From positions 1-50,456 of the forward strand of contig JAFDVK010000027.1 of assembly GCA_018269005.1 (NCBI GenBank): a stretch of 50,456 nucleotides of DNA, read 5' to 3'. How positions within the stretch are numbered: the stretch's first letter is position 1; the number at the start of each line of letters is the position of its first letter. The position numbers and the translations under genes are program-made. Shown here piece by piece: positions 24,901 to 33,203 of the stretch. Source of the DNA: Acidobacteriota bacterium. Its GTDB lineage: Bacteria > Acidobacteriota > Blastocatellia > Pyrinomonadales > Pyrinomonadaceae. The notes beneath the pieces are model-generated. The model made no database searches, was not told where the DNA came from, and saw only the letters and a list, made by a program, of their open reading frames with translations.

Positions 24901-25863
24901 ATGGGTACTAAAAGAAATACATATTTGTTCGTTATCGGGCTGATGCTGACGCTGGGGCTCACAAGCGTCTTTGCAAATGACAACGACAAGGTCCGACGCA
25001 AACGCCTCAAGACCGAAGGTATCTTGAGCATCAAGAGCTCACCGGCTGCCTATCCGGTCCGCATAGACGGGCAGGATGTGGGAATGACTGGCGTTAATGA
25101 AGGAAGGGAATATTATCTCTCTCCGGGCGTTCACAAGGTCGAGGTCATCGGTGCGGACGGCAACGTTGCCTGGACGGATGAGGTTACGATCCGCAAGGGA
25201 ATGCGAAACTGCATCTGCGTCAAGGCCGTTGAAACGACAACGTCGAAGGCGTGTCCGTATCGATTCCATCTCGAAGGGCCCGCACGTGTTACCGAGGGCG
25301 ACCTCGTAACCTTCACAGCCGTGCCCGATGTTCAGTCACCGATCCCGCTCAAGTTCGCGTGGCGTGTGGACAACGGTATGCTCACGGGCGGCCAGGGGAC
25401 GCCGACGATCACGGTCGATTCCAGGGGAATGGGCAACGGCGTGATCAACGCGGAACTCGATGTCAACGACGATGTATATGACGGCCGCTGCCGCCAGACG
25501 ATCTCGGTGCCGACTGATGTCGAAGCATTGCCGCCGGATGTTCCGACGCCCAAGGCTTTCACCTGCGACGAGTTCATCTCAAAGTCTGCTGACGATGACA
25601 AGGCACGTTTTGATAACTGCGTCATCCAGGTTCAGAACACGCCGGATGCGAAGCTCTACGTCGTCATCTATCCGGGAACGGACAAGGCCAGCAGGACACG
25701 AAATACGTATGAACGGCTCTCGAAGCGTGCACTGGATTATATGGTGCGGACGCGCGGATTGGATCCGACACGAGTTCAGTTCATCAAGGGAAGTTCCCGA
25801 GAACGGACGACCTATAAGATGTGGGTCGTGCCGCCGGGTGCACAGTTGCCGCCGATCGATTAG
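24901..25863 (+). CDS. Exported protein with PEGA-like, PKD-like and OmpA-like C-terminal regions
   Basis: 320 residues. A signal peptide (1-25, ending VFA) is followed by a PEGA-like beta domain (about 40-105: GILSIKSSPAAYPVRIDGQ ... LSPGVHKVEV), an Ig/PKD-like domain (about 118-205, starting CPYRFHLEGPARVTEGD) and a C-terminal part (about 225-320) with YVVIYPGTD and YERLSKRALDYMVRTRGLDPTRV. That last part resembles a degenerate OmpA-like periplasmic domain. Cysteines in pairs suggest disulfides. It is probably periplasmic or outer-surface; the exact role is unknown. Confidence 0.7.
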   Translation: MGTKRNTYLFVIGLMLTLGLTSVFANDNDKVRRKRLKTEGILSIKSSPAAYPVRIDGQDVGMTGVNEGREYYLSPGVHKVEVIGADGNVAWTDEVTIRKGMRNCICVKAVETTTSKACPYRFHLEGPARVTEGDLVTFTAVPDVQSPIPLKFAWRVDNGMLTGGQGTPTITVDSRGMGNGVINAELDVNDDVYDGRCRQTISVPTDVEALPPDVPTPKAFTCDEFISKSADDDKARFDNCVIQVQNTPDAKLYVVIYPGTDKASRTRNTYERLSKRALDYMVRTRGLDPTRVQFIKGSSRERTTYKMWVVPPGAQLPPID

Positions 25864-25894
25864 GAGATTCTTCTCTCAACCGAAAGTCAGCTTT

Positions 25895-25931
25895 GCGGGT
25901 TCGTCTGGGAACAGGCGGCCCGCCTTTTTTT
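25895..25931 (+). terminator. Intrinsic terminator after the PEGA-like gene
   Basis: GCGGG/CCCGC encloses CGTCTG, loop GGAA, CAGGCG, followed by CTTTTTTTC. It lies 32 bases after the stop codon at 25863 and 90 bases before glyS, so it separates these transcripts. Confidence 0.88.
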
Positions 25932-26021
25932 CTTGCCGCGAAATGAATAAGCGCTGACTTCTTGCTAAAATCTTCGTTTCTCGGCTGTTTTTTTTGTCTA
26001 GCCAGGATCTGATGGGAACCT

Positions 26022-27407
26022 ATGTCAGCACCAAATATCGAAACGATCGTCTCGCTCGCCAAACGCCGCGGTTTTGTGTATCCGGCATCGGATATCTATG
26101 GCGGATTAGGAAGCTCGTGGGATTACGGCCCGCTTGGGGTCGAGCTTGCGAATAATATCAAAAAGAGCTGGTGGAACTGGGCGGTTTACGAACGGGACGA
26201 CATCGAGGGCTTGGATTCGTCCATCATTCTCAATCGCAATGTCTGGAAATATTCCGGACACGAAACCACCTTTTCGGATCCGCTTGTGGATTGCCGCGAT
26301 TGCAAGGCACGCCTTCGCCAGGACAAGCTTGATCAGGATGCGAGCGGCAAATTCATTTGCTCAAATTGCGGCTCCACGAACCTGACCGAACCGCGTCCGT
26401 TCAACTTGATGTTCCGTACGACGATCGGTGCTGTCTCGGCGGATGACGATCCGTCTGCACTTGCTTATCTTCGCCCGGAGACCGCTCAAGGTATCTTCAT
26501 TAACTTCAAGAACGTGCTCGATACATCGCGGCGAAAGCTGCCGTTCGGCATCGCCCAGATCGGCAAGGCGTTCAGGAATGAGGTTACGCCGGGAAATTTC
26601 ATTTTCCGTACGCGGGAATTCGAGCAAATGGAGATCGAGTATTTCGTTCGTCCGGAAGAGGTTCAGCAGCTTCATCAGGAATGGCTAGATGCGTATGTCG
26701 CTTGGATCAAAGCTCTGGGCATCTCCGAAGAGAACCTGAAACTTTACGAACAATCGGCTCAAGAGCTTGCACATTATTCCGAACGCACTGTTGATATCCT
26801 GTATCGGTATTTCCCTGAACGCAGCGACGAAGAAAAGCAATGGGATGAGCTGATGGGGATCGCGAACCGTACGGATTACGACCTGCGCGTGCACTCAAAG
26901 AAACCCGAGGACGCTGAAGGCAAACGTATCAATCCGGATTCAACGGAAGATCTTTCGTATTTTGATCCGCAGACGAACGAGCGTTTTTATCCATGCATCA
27001 TCGAGCCTTCGATCGGAGTAAATCGGACGCTGCTCGCGATAATGATGGATGCGTACACCGAGAAGACGACGGACAAAGGCGAGACACGCGTCATTCTAAA
27101 ACTCACGCCGGAAATGGCGCCGATAAAGGCCGCCGTTCTGCCGCTTGCAAAGAACAAGCCTGAGATCGTCGAGATGGCAAAGCGTATCAAGAAGGATCTA
27201 CAGCCGTCGATGCGTGCGGTCTATGACGACACCGGCGGCATCGGCAAGCTCTACGCGAGGCAGGATGAGATCGGAACACCGTTCTGCGTAACCGTTGACC
27301 ACGAATCGCTCGAAGACAATGCCGTGACCGTCCGGCATCGCGACACGTGGGAGCAGGAACGCGTCAGTACCGGCCAGTTGAAGACCTACCTGGCCGATCG
27401 CTTATAA
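26022..27407 (+). CDS. glyS: Glycyl-tRNA synthetase, alpha2 dimer type
   Basis: 461 residues. A class II synthetase that charges tRNA-Gly in the cytosol, of the single-chain type found in Thermus and eukaryotes rather than the alpha/beta tetramer. Motif 2 region with FRNEVTPGNFIFRTREFEQME, motif 3 with EPSIGVNRTLLAIM, and the C-terminal anticodon-binding domain after about 350. Four cysteines (C91, C94, C113, C116) form a zinc cluster insertion. ATG 26022 gives the normal start. Confidence 0.96.
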   Translation: MSAPNIETIVSLAKRRGFVYPASDIYGGLGSSWDYGPLGVELANNIKKSWWNWAVYERDDIEGLDSSIILNRNVWKYSGHETTFSDPLVDCRDCKARLRQDKLDQDASGKFICSNCGSTNLTEPRPFNLMFRTTIGAVSADDDPSALAYLRPETAQGIFINFKNVLDTSRRKLPFGIAQIGKAFRNEVTPGNFIFRTREFEQMEIEYFVRPEEVQQLHQEWLDAYVAWIKALGISEENLKLYEQSAQELAHYSERTVDILYRYFPERSDEEKQWDELMGIANRTDYDLRVHSKKPEDAEGKRINPDSTEDLSYFDPQTNERFYPCIIEPSIGVNRTLLAIMMDAYTEKTTDKGETRVILKLTPEMAPIKAAVLPLAKNKPEIVEMAKRIKKDLQPSMRAVYDDTGGIGKLYARQDEIGTPFCVTVDHESLEDNAVTVRHRDTWEQERVSTGQLKTYLADRL

Positions 27408-27429
27408 ACCTGCGGTTAGGCGTCGATCG

Positions 27430-27999
27430 TCATTGGCGCATTGGCTTTAAGGCTCCGGCCCACCGTAAGAGCTCATCAAGCAGCGTTTTGGCAGAAGAAT
27501 CGATCGATTTGTTAGAAGAGAACTCGCCTGAATTCTCTTCAATATTGCTGTTTACGAAAGGCACCGCGACGCCTTCGGGAAGCGGCATCATTTTGAGCGT
27601 CGTTACCTGCAGACGAGCGGCCTGTGCACCGCGAAGGCCTGCAGACAAACCTCCATAGCTGACAAAGCCGCACGGCTTATAATTCCATTCGTTATAAAGG
27701 AAATCCAGAGCGTTAATTAGAGCCGGAGTCGGGCTGTAGTTGTATTCAGGCGCAACGAAGACGAAAGCGTCGGCCGCGGCAACACTCGCACTCCAACGCT
27801 TTGTGTGTTCGTGTTCGTATTGCATCATGCGCGGATGGATCGGCTCGTCATACACAGGCAGATCGAAGTCCGCTAGATCGACCAGTTCGACATCGAATCC
27901 ACCATGCTCTACGGCAAACTCATAGAACCAACGCGCAACGGAAGGCCCGACGCGTCCCGGACGTGTGCTGCAAATAATGACCTGTAGCTTAAGCGACAT
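27430..27999 (-). CDS. NADPH-dependent FMN reductase family protein
   Basis: 189 residues with a flavodoxin-like fold. The N terminus IICSTRPGRVGPSVARWF holds the FMN phosphate-binding loop (STRPGR, 11-16), and APEYNYSP at 83-90 is the hallmark segment of the NADPH_dep_FMN_red family. Members reduce FMN, quinones, azo dyes or chromate; the substrate cannot be assigned. It converges with glyS with 22 bases between. The permease gene upstream on the same strand may share its transcript. Confidence 0.9.
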   Translation of the reverse strand: MSLKLQVIICSTRPGRVGPSVARWFYEFAVEHGGFDVELVDLADFDLPVYDEPIHPRMMQYEHEHTKRWSASVAAADAFVFVAPEYNYSPTPALINALDFLYNEWNYKPCGFVSYGGLSAGLRGAQAARLQVTTLKMMPLPEGVAVPFVNSNIEENSGEFSSNKSIDSSAKTLLDELLRWAGALKPMRQ

Positions 28000-28076
28000 T
28001 ATGTTCTCCTATTGCTGTTCGTCGCGACATATTACAAGGATAACGCCGCAGGTCGTTTCGGTCTAGGCAGGCTCAC

Positions 28077-29999
28077 TTAGCCGCCGACGTGGACGCTCGG
28101 GCGGAGTTCGGGATCAGGTTCGGCTTGACGCAGGATCTCGCGCGTGACCGGCGCGGTATCGCCTTCGCCGAACAGAATGTATCGGATCAGATATTGGATC
28201 GGATTGCCTTCGCTCCAGCCGAAATAGACGTGCGGAATTTTGCCCGTTCGGTCACGCAGATTTAAGAGCAGAGCAGCGATCGCATTCGGCACCGCGGGAG
28301 CGTGCGTGCGCAATATCCTGTAGCCCGCAATATCGACGCCGGTAATGTGCAGCTCGCCGGTAAATTCAGACGCGTCACCGATCTCGATCTCATAGAAAAG
28401 TATCTGATCGCCTGCCGGAATGTGGTTATCGGTGCGCTTCTCGTGCTCTTTGAAGCGATATTCCACGACATCGCCGTCTTCGCGTCGATTCGTGACGATG
28501 CGGATCTCCTCATCGGCCAGGTCGTCGATGAAGGTCTGTGCCGTGTGGTCGAATTCGATCTTCTGAATTCGGATCTCGGTAGTACGCATCGCACGTGAAA
28601 CGAACGAAGCGACTACGATCGCGAGAATAAAGAGAGACGCGATCTTAAGGCCATCTGGCCGTTCGATGATGTTCGCTATCGTTGTGTAGGCGAAAATAAC
28701 GGCGATGATCAAGAAAACCCATTTGATACTTTGCTTTCGCACCCATGCCGAAATTGTCACTGCGATCGCGGCCGAGGTTATCAGCACCAAGACCCCGGTC
28801 GCGTAAGCTCCGCCCTGAGCCTCAACATCTGCCTCGAAAACGTACGTGATAACGAAACAGATGAGAGCAAAAATGATCACAAGCGGCCGCGACGCACGTG
28901 CCCAGTTCGGAGCCATTCCATAACGAGGCAGATAGCGCGGAACGATATTCAAAAGGCCGGCCATTGCCGATGCACCGGCGAACCAGAGGATCAATATCGT
29001 AGAAAAATCATAAACCGTTCCGAAGCCGTCGCCGAGTTTTGCGTGGGCAATATAGGCCAAAGCACGGCCCTGGGCCTTTCCTTCAGGACCGAATTCCGCG
29101 GCCGGGATCAAGATCGTCGTGACCAAGCTGCTGCAGATCAGGAAAAAGCTCATAATAAGAGCCGCGGTCCTTAGAAGCTTGCGCGTCTTTTCGATCCGTT
29201 TTGGAGTGTTCACGAGCGGCATTACCGCCACGCCGGTTTCGAAACCGGACAAACCGAGAGCAAGTTTTGGAAATACGATCAGCGAGAGTCCGATCACGAC
29301 AAAGATACTGCGCGGTTCACCGGTGTCAGGAAAGGTGAATAATGCCTGCTCCCACGAAGTTAACAGATCCGGGTGCGTGACGATTTCCCAAAGCCCGACG
29401 GTTACAACTATCAGGTTCAAAAATAGGTACGAGCTTACAAGGATCAATGCGAGGCCGATCGCTTCTTTGAATCCTTTCAGGAAGATCAGCGCAAGGAAAG
29501 CGATAAGGCAAGAAGTAACGATGACGGGATGGTTAAAGCCGCCAAAAGTGCTTTCGAAAATGGGATTATGGATCAAATGCTCTGACGCATCTGCAGCCGA
29601 GAGCGTTATCGTAATAACAAAGTCAGTCGCGACGAAACCGAGCAGAGCAAGGACGAAAAGTTTGCTTTTCCACCTTGAAAGCAATGCTTCCAGCATCGCG
29701 ATCGAACCTTGGCCCCTCGAGCTTTCTGCAGCGACACGATTGTAGATCGGAAGGGCTCCGCCAAGTGTCAATAGTACGAGGAAGAGAGTTGCGATAGGCG
29801 AGAGATAGCCTGCCGCAACGAAAGCGATACCGGGCTGGTAGCCTAACGTCGAAAAATAATCGACGCCGGTCAAGCACATCACTTTCCACCATGGATGAGT
29901 GTGGTGTTCGTTGTTCGCGGGAGCGGCGGCGTTTCGTGAAACGCCTTGCATCAGCCAGTCTCTAAATCTGAATTTTCCCGCCTTCGGCTCTGTTGGCAT
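28077..29999 (-). CDS. APC-superfamily permease with cytosolic C-terminal domain
   Basis: 640 residues. About 12 transmembrane helices occupy residues about 45-480, with the conserved early segment [19 protein letters not shown] soluble domain of about 150 residues follows ([19 protein letters not shown] onward). Related proteins are annotated as amino acid or potassium permeases of the APC/KUP type; the substrate is not clear from sequence. The gene is preceded on its own strand by a strongly structured leader (30023-30090). It diverges from the nucleotidyltransferase gene. Confidence 0.82.
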   Translation of the reverse strand: MPTEPKAGKFRFRDWLMQGVSRNAAAPANNEHHTHPWWKVMCLTGVDYFSTLGYQPGIAFVAAGYLSPIATLFLVLLTLGGALPIYNRVAAESSRGQGSIAMLEALLSRWKSKLFVLALLGFVATDFVITITLSAADASEHLIHNPIFESTFGGFNHPVIVTSCLIAFLALIFLKGFKEAIGLALILVSSYLFLNLIVVTVGLWEIVTHPDLLTSWEQALFTFPDTGEPRSIFVVIGLSLIVFPKLALGLSGFETGVAVMPLVNTPKRIEKTRKLLRTAALIMSFFLICSSLVTTILIPAAEFGPEGKAQGRALAYIAHAKLGDGFGTVYDFSTILILWFAGASAMAGLLNIVPRYLPRYGMAPNWARASRPLVIIFALICFVITYVFEADVEAQGGAYATGVLVLITSAAIAVTISAWVRKQSIKWVFLIIAVIFAYTTIANIIERPDGLKIASLFILAIVVASFVSRAMRTTEIRIQKIEFDHTAQTFIDDLADEEIRIVTNRREDGDVVEYRFKEHEKRTDNHIPAGDQILFYEIEIGDASEFTGELHITGVDIAGYRILRTHAPAVPNAIAALLLNLRDRTGKIPHVYFGWSEGNPIQYLIRYILFGEGDTAPVTREILRQAEPDPELRPSVHVGG

Positions 30000-30022
30000 A
30001 GATGCGACGCCCTAAACGCCAT

Positions 30023-30090
30023 AAGGCACAGATCCAAGCCATCGAAAGGCGGATACGTGCCTTGCCGCCTTTCCCAAATTGCGGGGAAAG
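30023..30090 (-). promoter_or_regulatory. Structured leader with interleaved stems upstream of the permease
   Basis: Three perfect inverted repeats lie within 68 bases: GGGAAAG/CTTTCCC (30084-30090 with 30069-30075), AAAGGCGG/CCGCCTTT (30045-30052 with 30065-30072) and AAGGCAC/GTGCCTT (30023-30029 with 30057-30063). The first two share four bases, so they compete. The last two interleave in pseudoknot order. Read on the minus strand, the element ends 23 bases before the permease ATG. This is riboswitch-like, but no known class was recognised. Confidence 0.6.
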
Positions 30091-30188
30091 ACCACTCAAG
30101 ATAGTGTATGTACTTTAGCCGAATTCGTAAAGCGCTCGAAGGCGGCGCGTTACGGCCCGCGGTCCGCATGTAGTAGGTTATTACAAGG

Positions 30189-31610
30189 ATGTTGGAGTCA
30201 AAGACGGTTGAACTCGCAGAAATGATGCGTGCGGCAGGCGGCCGGGCGATGATCGTCGGCGGCTGTGTGCGCGACGAACTGATGGGCATCGAGCCGAAGG
30301 ACTGGGACCTTGAGGTTTACGGCGTCGAGGCTGAAAGGCTGAAGGAGATCCTTGAGGCATTCGCGGCCGATCAGCCGTTGAGCATCGTTGGGGCCGCGTT
30401 CGCGGTCTATAAGATCGGGCATCACATCGATGTTTCGATCCCGCGGCGTGAGAGGAAGACAGGAAGCGGCCACAAGGGATTCGTAATTGAAGGCGACCCC
30501 GAAATGTCGTTCAAAGAGGCGTGTTCGCGACGCGATTTTACCGTCAACGCCATTTTGAAGGATCCGCTCACGGGCGAGATCGTCGATCCATTCAACGGCC
30601 GCGACGACATCGATGCAAAGGTGTTGCGTCATGTTAATGACGCGACGTTCGGCGAGGATTCGCTTCGGGTTTTGCGTGCATCTCAGTTCGCGGCAAGACT
30701 GAAATTCGATATCGACCCGAAAACGGTGGAGATTTGCAGGGAGATCGACCTTTCTGACCTGCCAAAGGAGAGGATCTGGGGCGAACTTGAGAAGATATTG
30801 CTCCTCGCAGACGAGCCTTCGAAGGGCCTTAAATGGCTTTACAGCCTAAAAGTGGCCGACAAGCTATTTCCCGAACTCCAGACGCTTGTAGGGGTGCCGC
30901 AAGAGCCGGAATGGCACCCGGAGGGCGACGTTGACGTTCATACGATGATGGTCGCGGACGAGGCTCGCAAGTTGATCGACGACCTGCCTTACGAAAAGAA
31001 AGTTACGGTAATGCTTGCGGCGGTCGCTCACGATTTTGGCAAACCACCGACCACAAAATTCTTTGATGGCCGCTGGCGTTCGCACTCGCACGATGAGGCG
31101 GGCGTTGAGCCGACGATCTCATTTCTTGATCGCCTCGGCCTCTATACGATCAACGGCTTTGACGTGCGGGAACAGGTGATCCAGCTTGTGCGGTATCACC
31201 TAAAACCTGGCGAATTCTACAAGGCGAACGCAAAGCAGGCGATCGGCGACGGAGCGTTTCGACGCCTTGCTCGTAAGGTCGAGCCCGATCTGCTCTACCG
31301 TGTCGCAAAGGCCGACAGCCTAGGGCGAAATCCGGAATGGCTGCCGCTGGAGAAACGCTTTGGCTCCGAAGCCCAGGAATGGTTCATCGAGCGTGTTCGC
31401 GACCTCAAGATCGAGAAACGGCCGCCCGAACCGATCCTTCTTGGGCGGCACCTTATCGAACTCGGCCTCGAACCTTCGCGACAGTTCAAAACGATCCTCG
31501 ATGCCGTCTATGAAATGCAGCTCGACGGCAAGGTCAACACCCTCGACGAAGCGGTTGAGGCGGCGAGAGAGATCCTTAGTGGCAATGCCCCCCAAGGTGT
31601 GAGGTTTTGA
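30189..31610 (+). CDS. tRNA nucleotidyltransferase / poly(A) polymerase family protein with HD domain
   Basis: 473 residues. A class II nucleotidyltransferase head with GGCVRD at 24-29 and the catalytic pair D38-x-D40 in KDWDLEVYG, then the RRDFTVNAI motif at about 116 and an RNA-binding neck. The C-terminal half holds an HD phosphohydrolase domain (H250 region, AAVAHDFGKP with H281-D282). The family adds CCA to tRNA 3' ends, and HD fusions have extra phosphatase or phosphodiesterase activity. CCA-adding is likely, but poly(A) or A-only addition cannot be excluded. It diverges from the permease. Confidence 0.88.
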   Translation: MLESKTVELAEMMRAAGGRAMIVGGCVRDELMGIEPKDWDLEVYGVEAERLKEILEAFAADQPLSIVGAAFAVYKIGHHIDVSIPRRERKTGSGHKGFVIEGDPEMSFKEACSRRDFTVNAILKDPLTGEIVDPFNGRDDIDAKVLRHVNDATFGEDSLRVLRASQFAARLKFDIDPKTVEICREIDLSDLPKERIWGELEKILLLADEPSKGLKWLYSLKVADKLFPELQTLVGVPQEPEWHPEGDVDVHTMMVADEARKLIDDLPYEKKVTVMLAAVAHDFGKPPTTKFFDGRWRSHSHDEAGVEPTISFLDRLGLYTINGFDVREQVIQLVRYHLKPGEFYKANAKQAIGDGAFRRLARKVEPDLLYRVAKADSLGRNPEWLPLEKRFGSEAQEWFIERVRDLKIEKRPPEPILLGRHLIELGLEPSRQFKTILDAVYEMQLDGKVNTLDEAVEAAREILSGNAPQGVRF

Positions 31611-31612
31611 CG

Positions 31613-32179
31613 ATGGGAAGAATTAAATCATTTCGGTTCGGTCTAGGCTTGATCTTTTGTTTGCTTCTTGCGAACTTCGCCGCCGCCTTTGGACAGCAAA
31701 CGTCAGACAAGCCTGAGGCGTTGGTGCTTGAGGTCACAAGAAAGGGTCAAGGGAATATTTTCCCCTTGCGGGAACAGCTTTATTTCAGACTTTATGGCAG
31801 CGGACGGATAGAATATGAAACACCCTCGCCATTCGACCCGGAAGCAAGTAAACCAAACTGGGACTTTCTTTTAAAGACTTGCTATCTGACCAAGGAACAG
31901 ACCGAACAGGTGCTTCAGCACGTGGGTAAAGTCGACGTTGAAAAACTGAATTCCTTTTACCCGCCCGTTGAGAAAGAGATCGATGCCTGGATGGTGACAA
32001 CAGTTCGATTTCCTACTTCAAAAGGCTCGAAAGAGGTCACTTTGCAAAATATTCGACTTCACGACGAGAAGACCACGGAAGTCTATCCTCCTTATTTACT
32101 CAAGCTTCTCAGACTTATAGAAAAGTTAAGACCAAAAACCGAAGAAGAGAGCACATATAAATGGGACAAGTTGTATTGA
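31613..32179 (+). CDS. Small exported protein of unknown function
   Basis: 188 residues from ATG 31613, two bases after the upstream stop; a TTG at 31607 overlaps that stop. A signal peptide (about 1-27, LGLIFCLLLANFAAAFGQ) is followed by a compact domain containing LVLEVTRKGQGNIFPLREQLYFRLYGSGRIEYE. The remainder is charged, with no transmembrane segment. I do not recognise the family. Close spacing suggests co-transcription with the nucleotidyltransferase gene. Confidence 0.7.
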   Translation: MGRIKSFRFGLGLIFCLLLANFAAAFGQQTSDKPEALVLEVTRKGQGNIFPLREQLYFRLYGSGRIEYETPSPFDPEASKPNWDFLLKTCYLTKEQTEQVLQHVGKVDVEKLNSFYPPVEKEIDAWMVTTVRFPTSKGSKEVTLQNIRLHDEKTTEVYPPYLLKLLRLIEKLRPKTEEESTYKWDKLY

Positions 32180-32208
32180 AGTACTGCACATTTTCCTACG
32201 AGAAATGC

Positions 32209-32253
32209 TTGCAATATTCTGATGCACAATGTATCGTCTTTGTAGATACATTG
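32209..32253 (+). promoter_or_regulatory. mazEF promoter with overlapping palindromic operator
   Basis: TTGCAA (32209-32214) and TATCGT (32232-32237) are spaced by exactly 17 bases. A perfect 9-bp inverted repeat, CAATGTATC (32227-32235) and GATACATTG (32245-32253) with a 9-base centre, overlaps the -10 and transcription start. Toxin-antitoxin operons are autorepressed by antitoxin binding to such palindromes, so this is the likely MazE operator. Confidence 0.75.
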
Positions 32254-32266
32254 GTAGGTGTGAAGT

Positions 32267-32506
32267 ATGAAGGTTCAGATACAAAAATGGGGCAACAGCC
32301 TTGCACTCCGAATTCCGAAATCGTTTGCGATCGAGTCGCATATCGCCCAAGGTTCGACCGTCGAATTATCGGTCGAAAAGGGTAAGATCGTGGTATTTCC
32401 CGTTGAAAGAAAATTGACGCTCGATGATCTTCTTGCCGATATCACGCCCGAAAAGCTGCACTCCGAGATCGATATGGGGCCAAGCGTTGGGAAGGAGATC
32501 TGGTAG
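32267..32506 (+). CDS. mazE: MazE-type antitoxin (AbrB/MazE fold)
   Basis: 79 residues. The N-terminal swapped-hairpin DNA-binding domain is typical: MKVQIQKWGNSLALRIPKS, then VELSVEKGKIVVFPV. The C-terminal segment (about 50-79), ending SVGKEIW, is the expected flexible toxin-neutralising tail. It pairs with the gene starting on the next base. The upstream palindrome is its probable operator. Confidence 0.93.
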   Translation: MKVQIQKWGNSLALRIPKSFAIESHIAQGSTVELSVEKGKIVVFPVERKLTLDDLLADITPEKLHSEIDMGPSVGKEIW

Positions 32507-32836
32507 ATGGCTTATGTTCCGGACCGTGGCGACCTTGTTTGGCTAAGTTTTGATCCCCAGGCGGGACATGAGCAAGCGGGTCGCCGACCGGCTCTAGTCC
32601 TATCCCCAATGGCCTACAACGATAAGACGGGACTATGTTTAGTTTGTCCGATCACGAGTAGGATCAAAGGCTATCCGTTCGAGGTCTCGATACCGAAGAA
32701 TGCGAAGGTGACGGGAGTTGTATTGGCGGACCAAGTGAAAAGTTTAGATTGGCAAGTTCGCAAGGCTGAACTCATCGAGCGATCTAGACAAATTGTGGTA
32801 GAAGAGACTCTCGAAAAGGTAAGAACCCTTTTGTAG
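32507..32836 (+). CDS. mazF: MazF-type mRNA interferase toxin
   Basis: 109 residues with the PemK/MazF SH3-like barrel: RGDLVWLSFDPQAGHEQAGRRPALVLSP at 6-33, the TSRIKGYPFEV strand and VLADQVKSLDW near 72-82. Members cleave mRNA, rRNA or tRNA at short specific sequences; the specificity here is unknown. Its ATG directly follows the mazE TAG with no spacer, consistent with coupled expression. Confidence 0.94.
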   Translation: MAYVPDRGDLVWLSFDPQAGHEQAGRRPALVLSPMAYNDKTGLCLVCPITSRIKGYPFEVSIPKNAKVTGVVLADQVKSLDWQVRKAELIERSRQIVVEETLEKVRTLL

Positions 32837-33203
32837 AGCAGCCGGGAATGGGCTCTCGAAAAAGTCTTGAACGGAACGTTACTAGCTCCGTTAGGAGCGA
32901 AATGTTTGTAGATCAAGACTGCGAAATAAACGAGCAAGCCCCGCTAGGGGCGACACCAGCGTATTGAGAAACAACAAGATGTCGCTCCTGATGGCCTTTG
33001 CTTGCGGTCGGAGCCTACAAACATTCTGCTCCTAGCGGGGCTAAAGCCGAATTCCGTGCTTTTCAGATAGCATCGCATCGGATGTGTCTTCTACGGGGCC
33101 GCTGTAGGCGGGACGCCTGCTCCTCCAGTCGATGCGGTGTGTGCATCGGGACGGCCTGCGTTCCGGTCAATACACCTGCGAGATCAGGTCGCTGTGTTCG
33201 GGG
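32837..33203. repeat. Repeat-rich gap between mazF and the malic enzyme gene
   Basis: The 367-base convergent gap has no gene. A large inverted repeat has arms at 32886-32911 and 33015-33040 matching at 22 of 26 positions, including TGTTTGTAG/CTACAAACA and AGGAGC/GCTCCT. Between them lies GCCCCGCTAGGGGC (32938-32951). Farther right are AGGCG-GGA-CGCCT (33106-33118) and CGATGC/GCATCG (33130-33148). The TAGGAGC...TGTTTGTAG pattern resembles dispersed REP-like repeats in several phyla. It may act as bidirectional termination. Confidence 0.7.

Noticed and set aside
26022..27407. T-box control of glyS
   Set aside because: Only 90 bases separate the preceding terminator from the start, too short for a T-box leader, and no T-box motif is seen.
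32837..33203. Insertion sequence remnant near mazEF
   Set aside because: No transposase fragment, target duplication or IS-type ends were seen; only dispersed inverted repeats.
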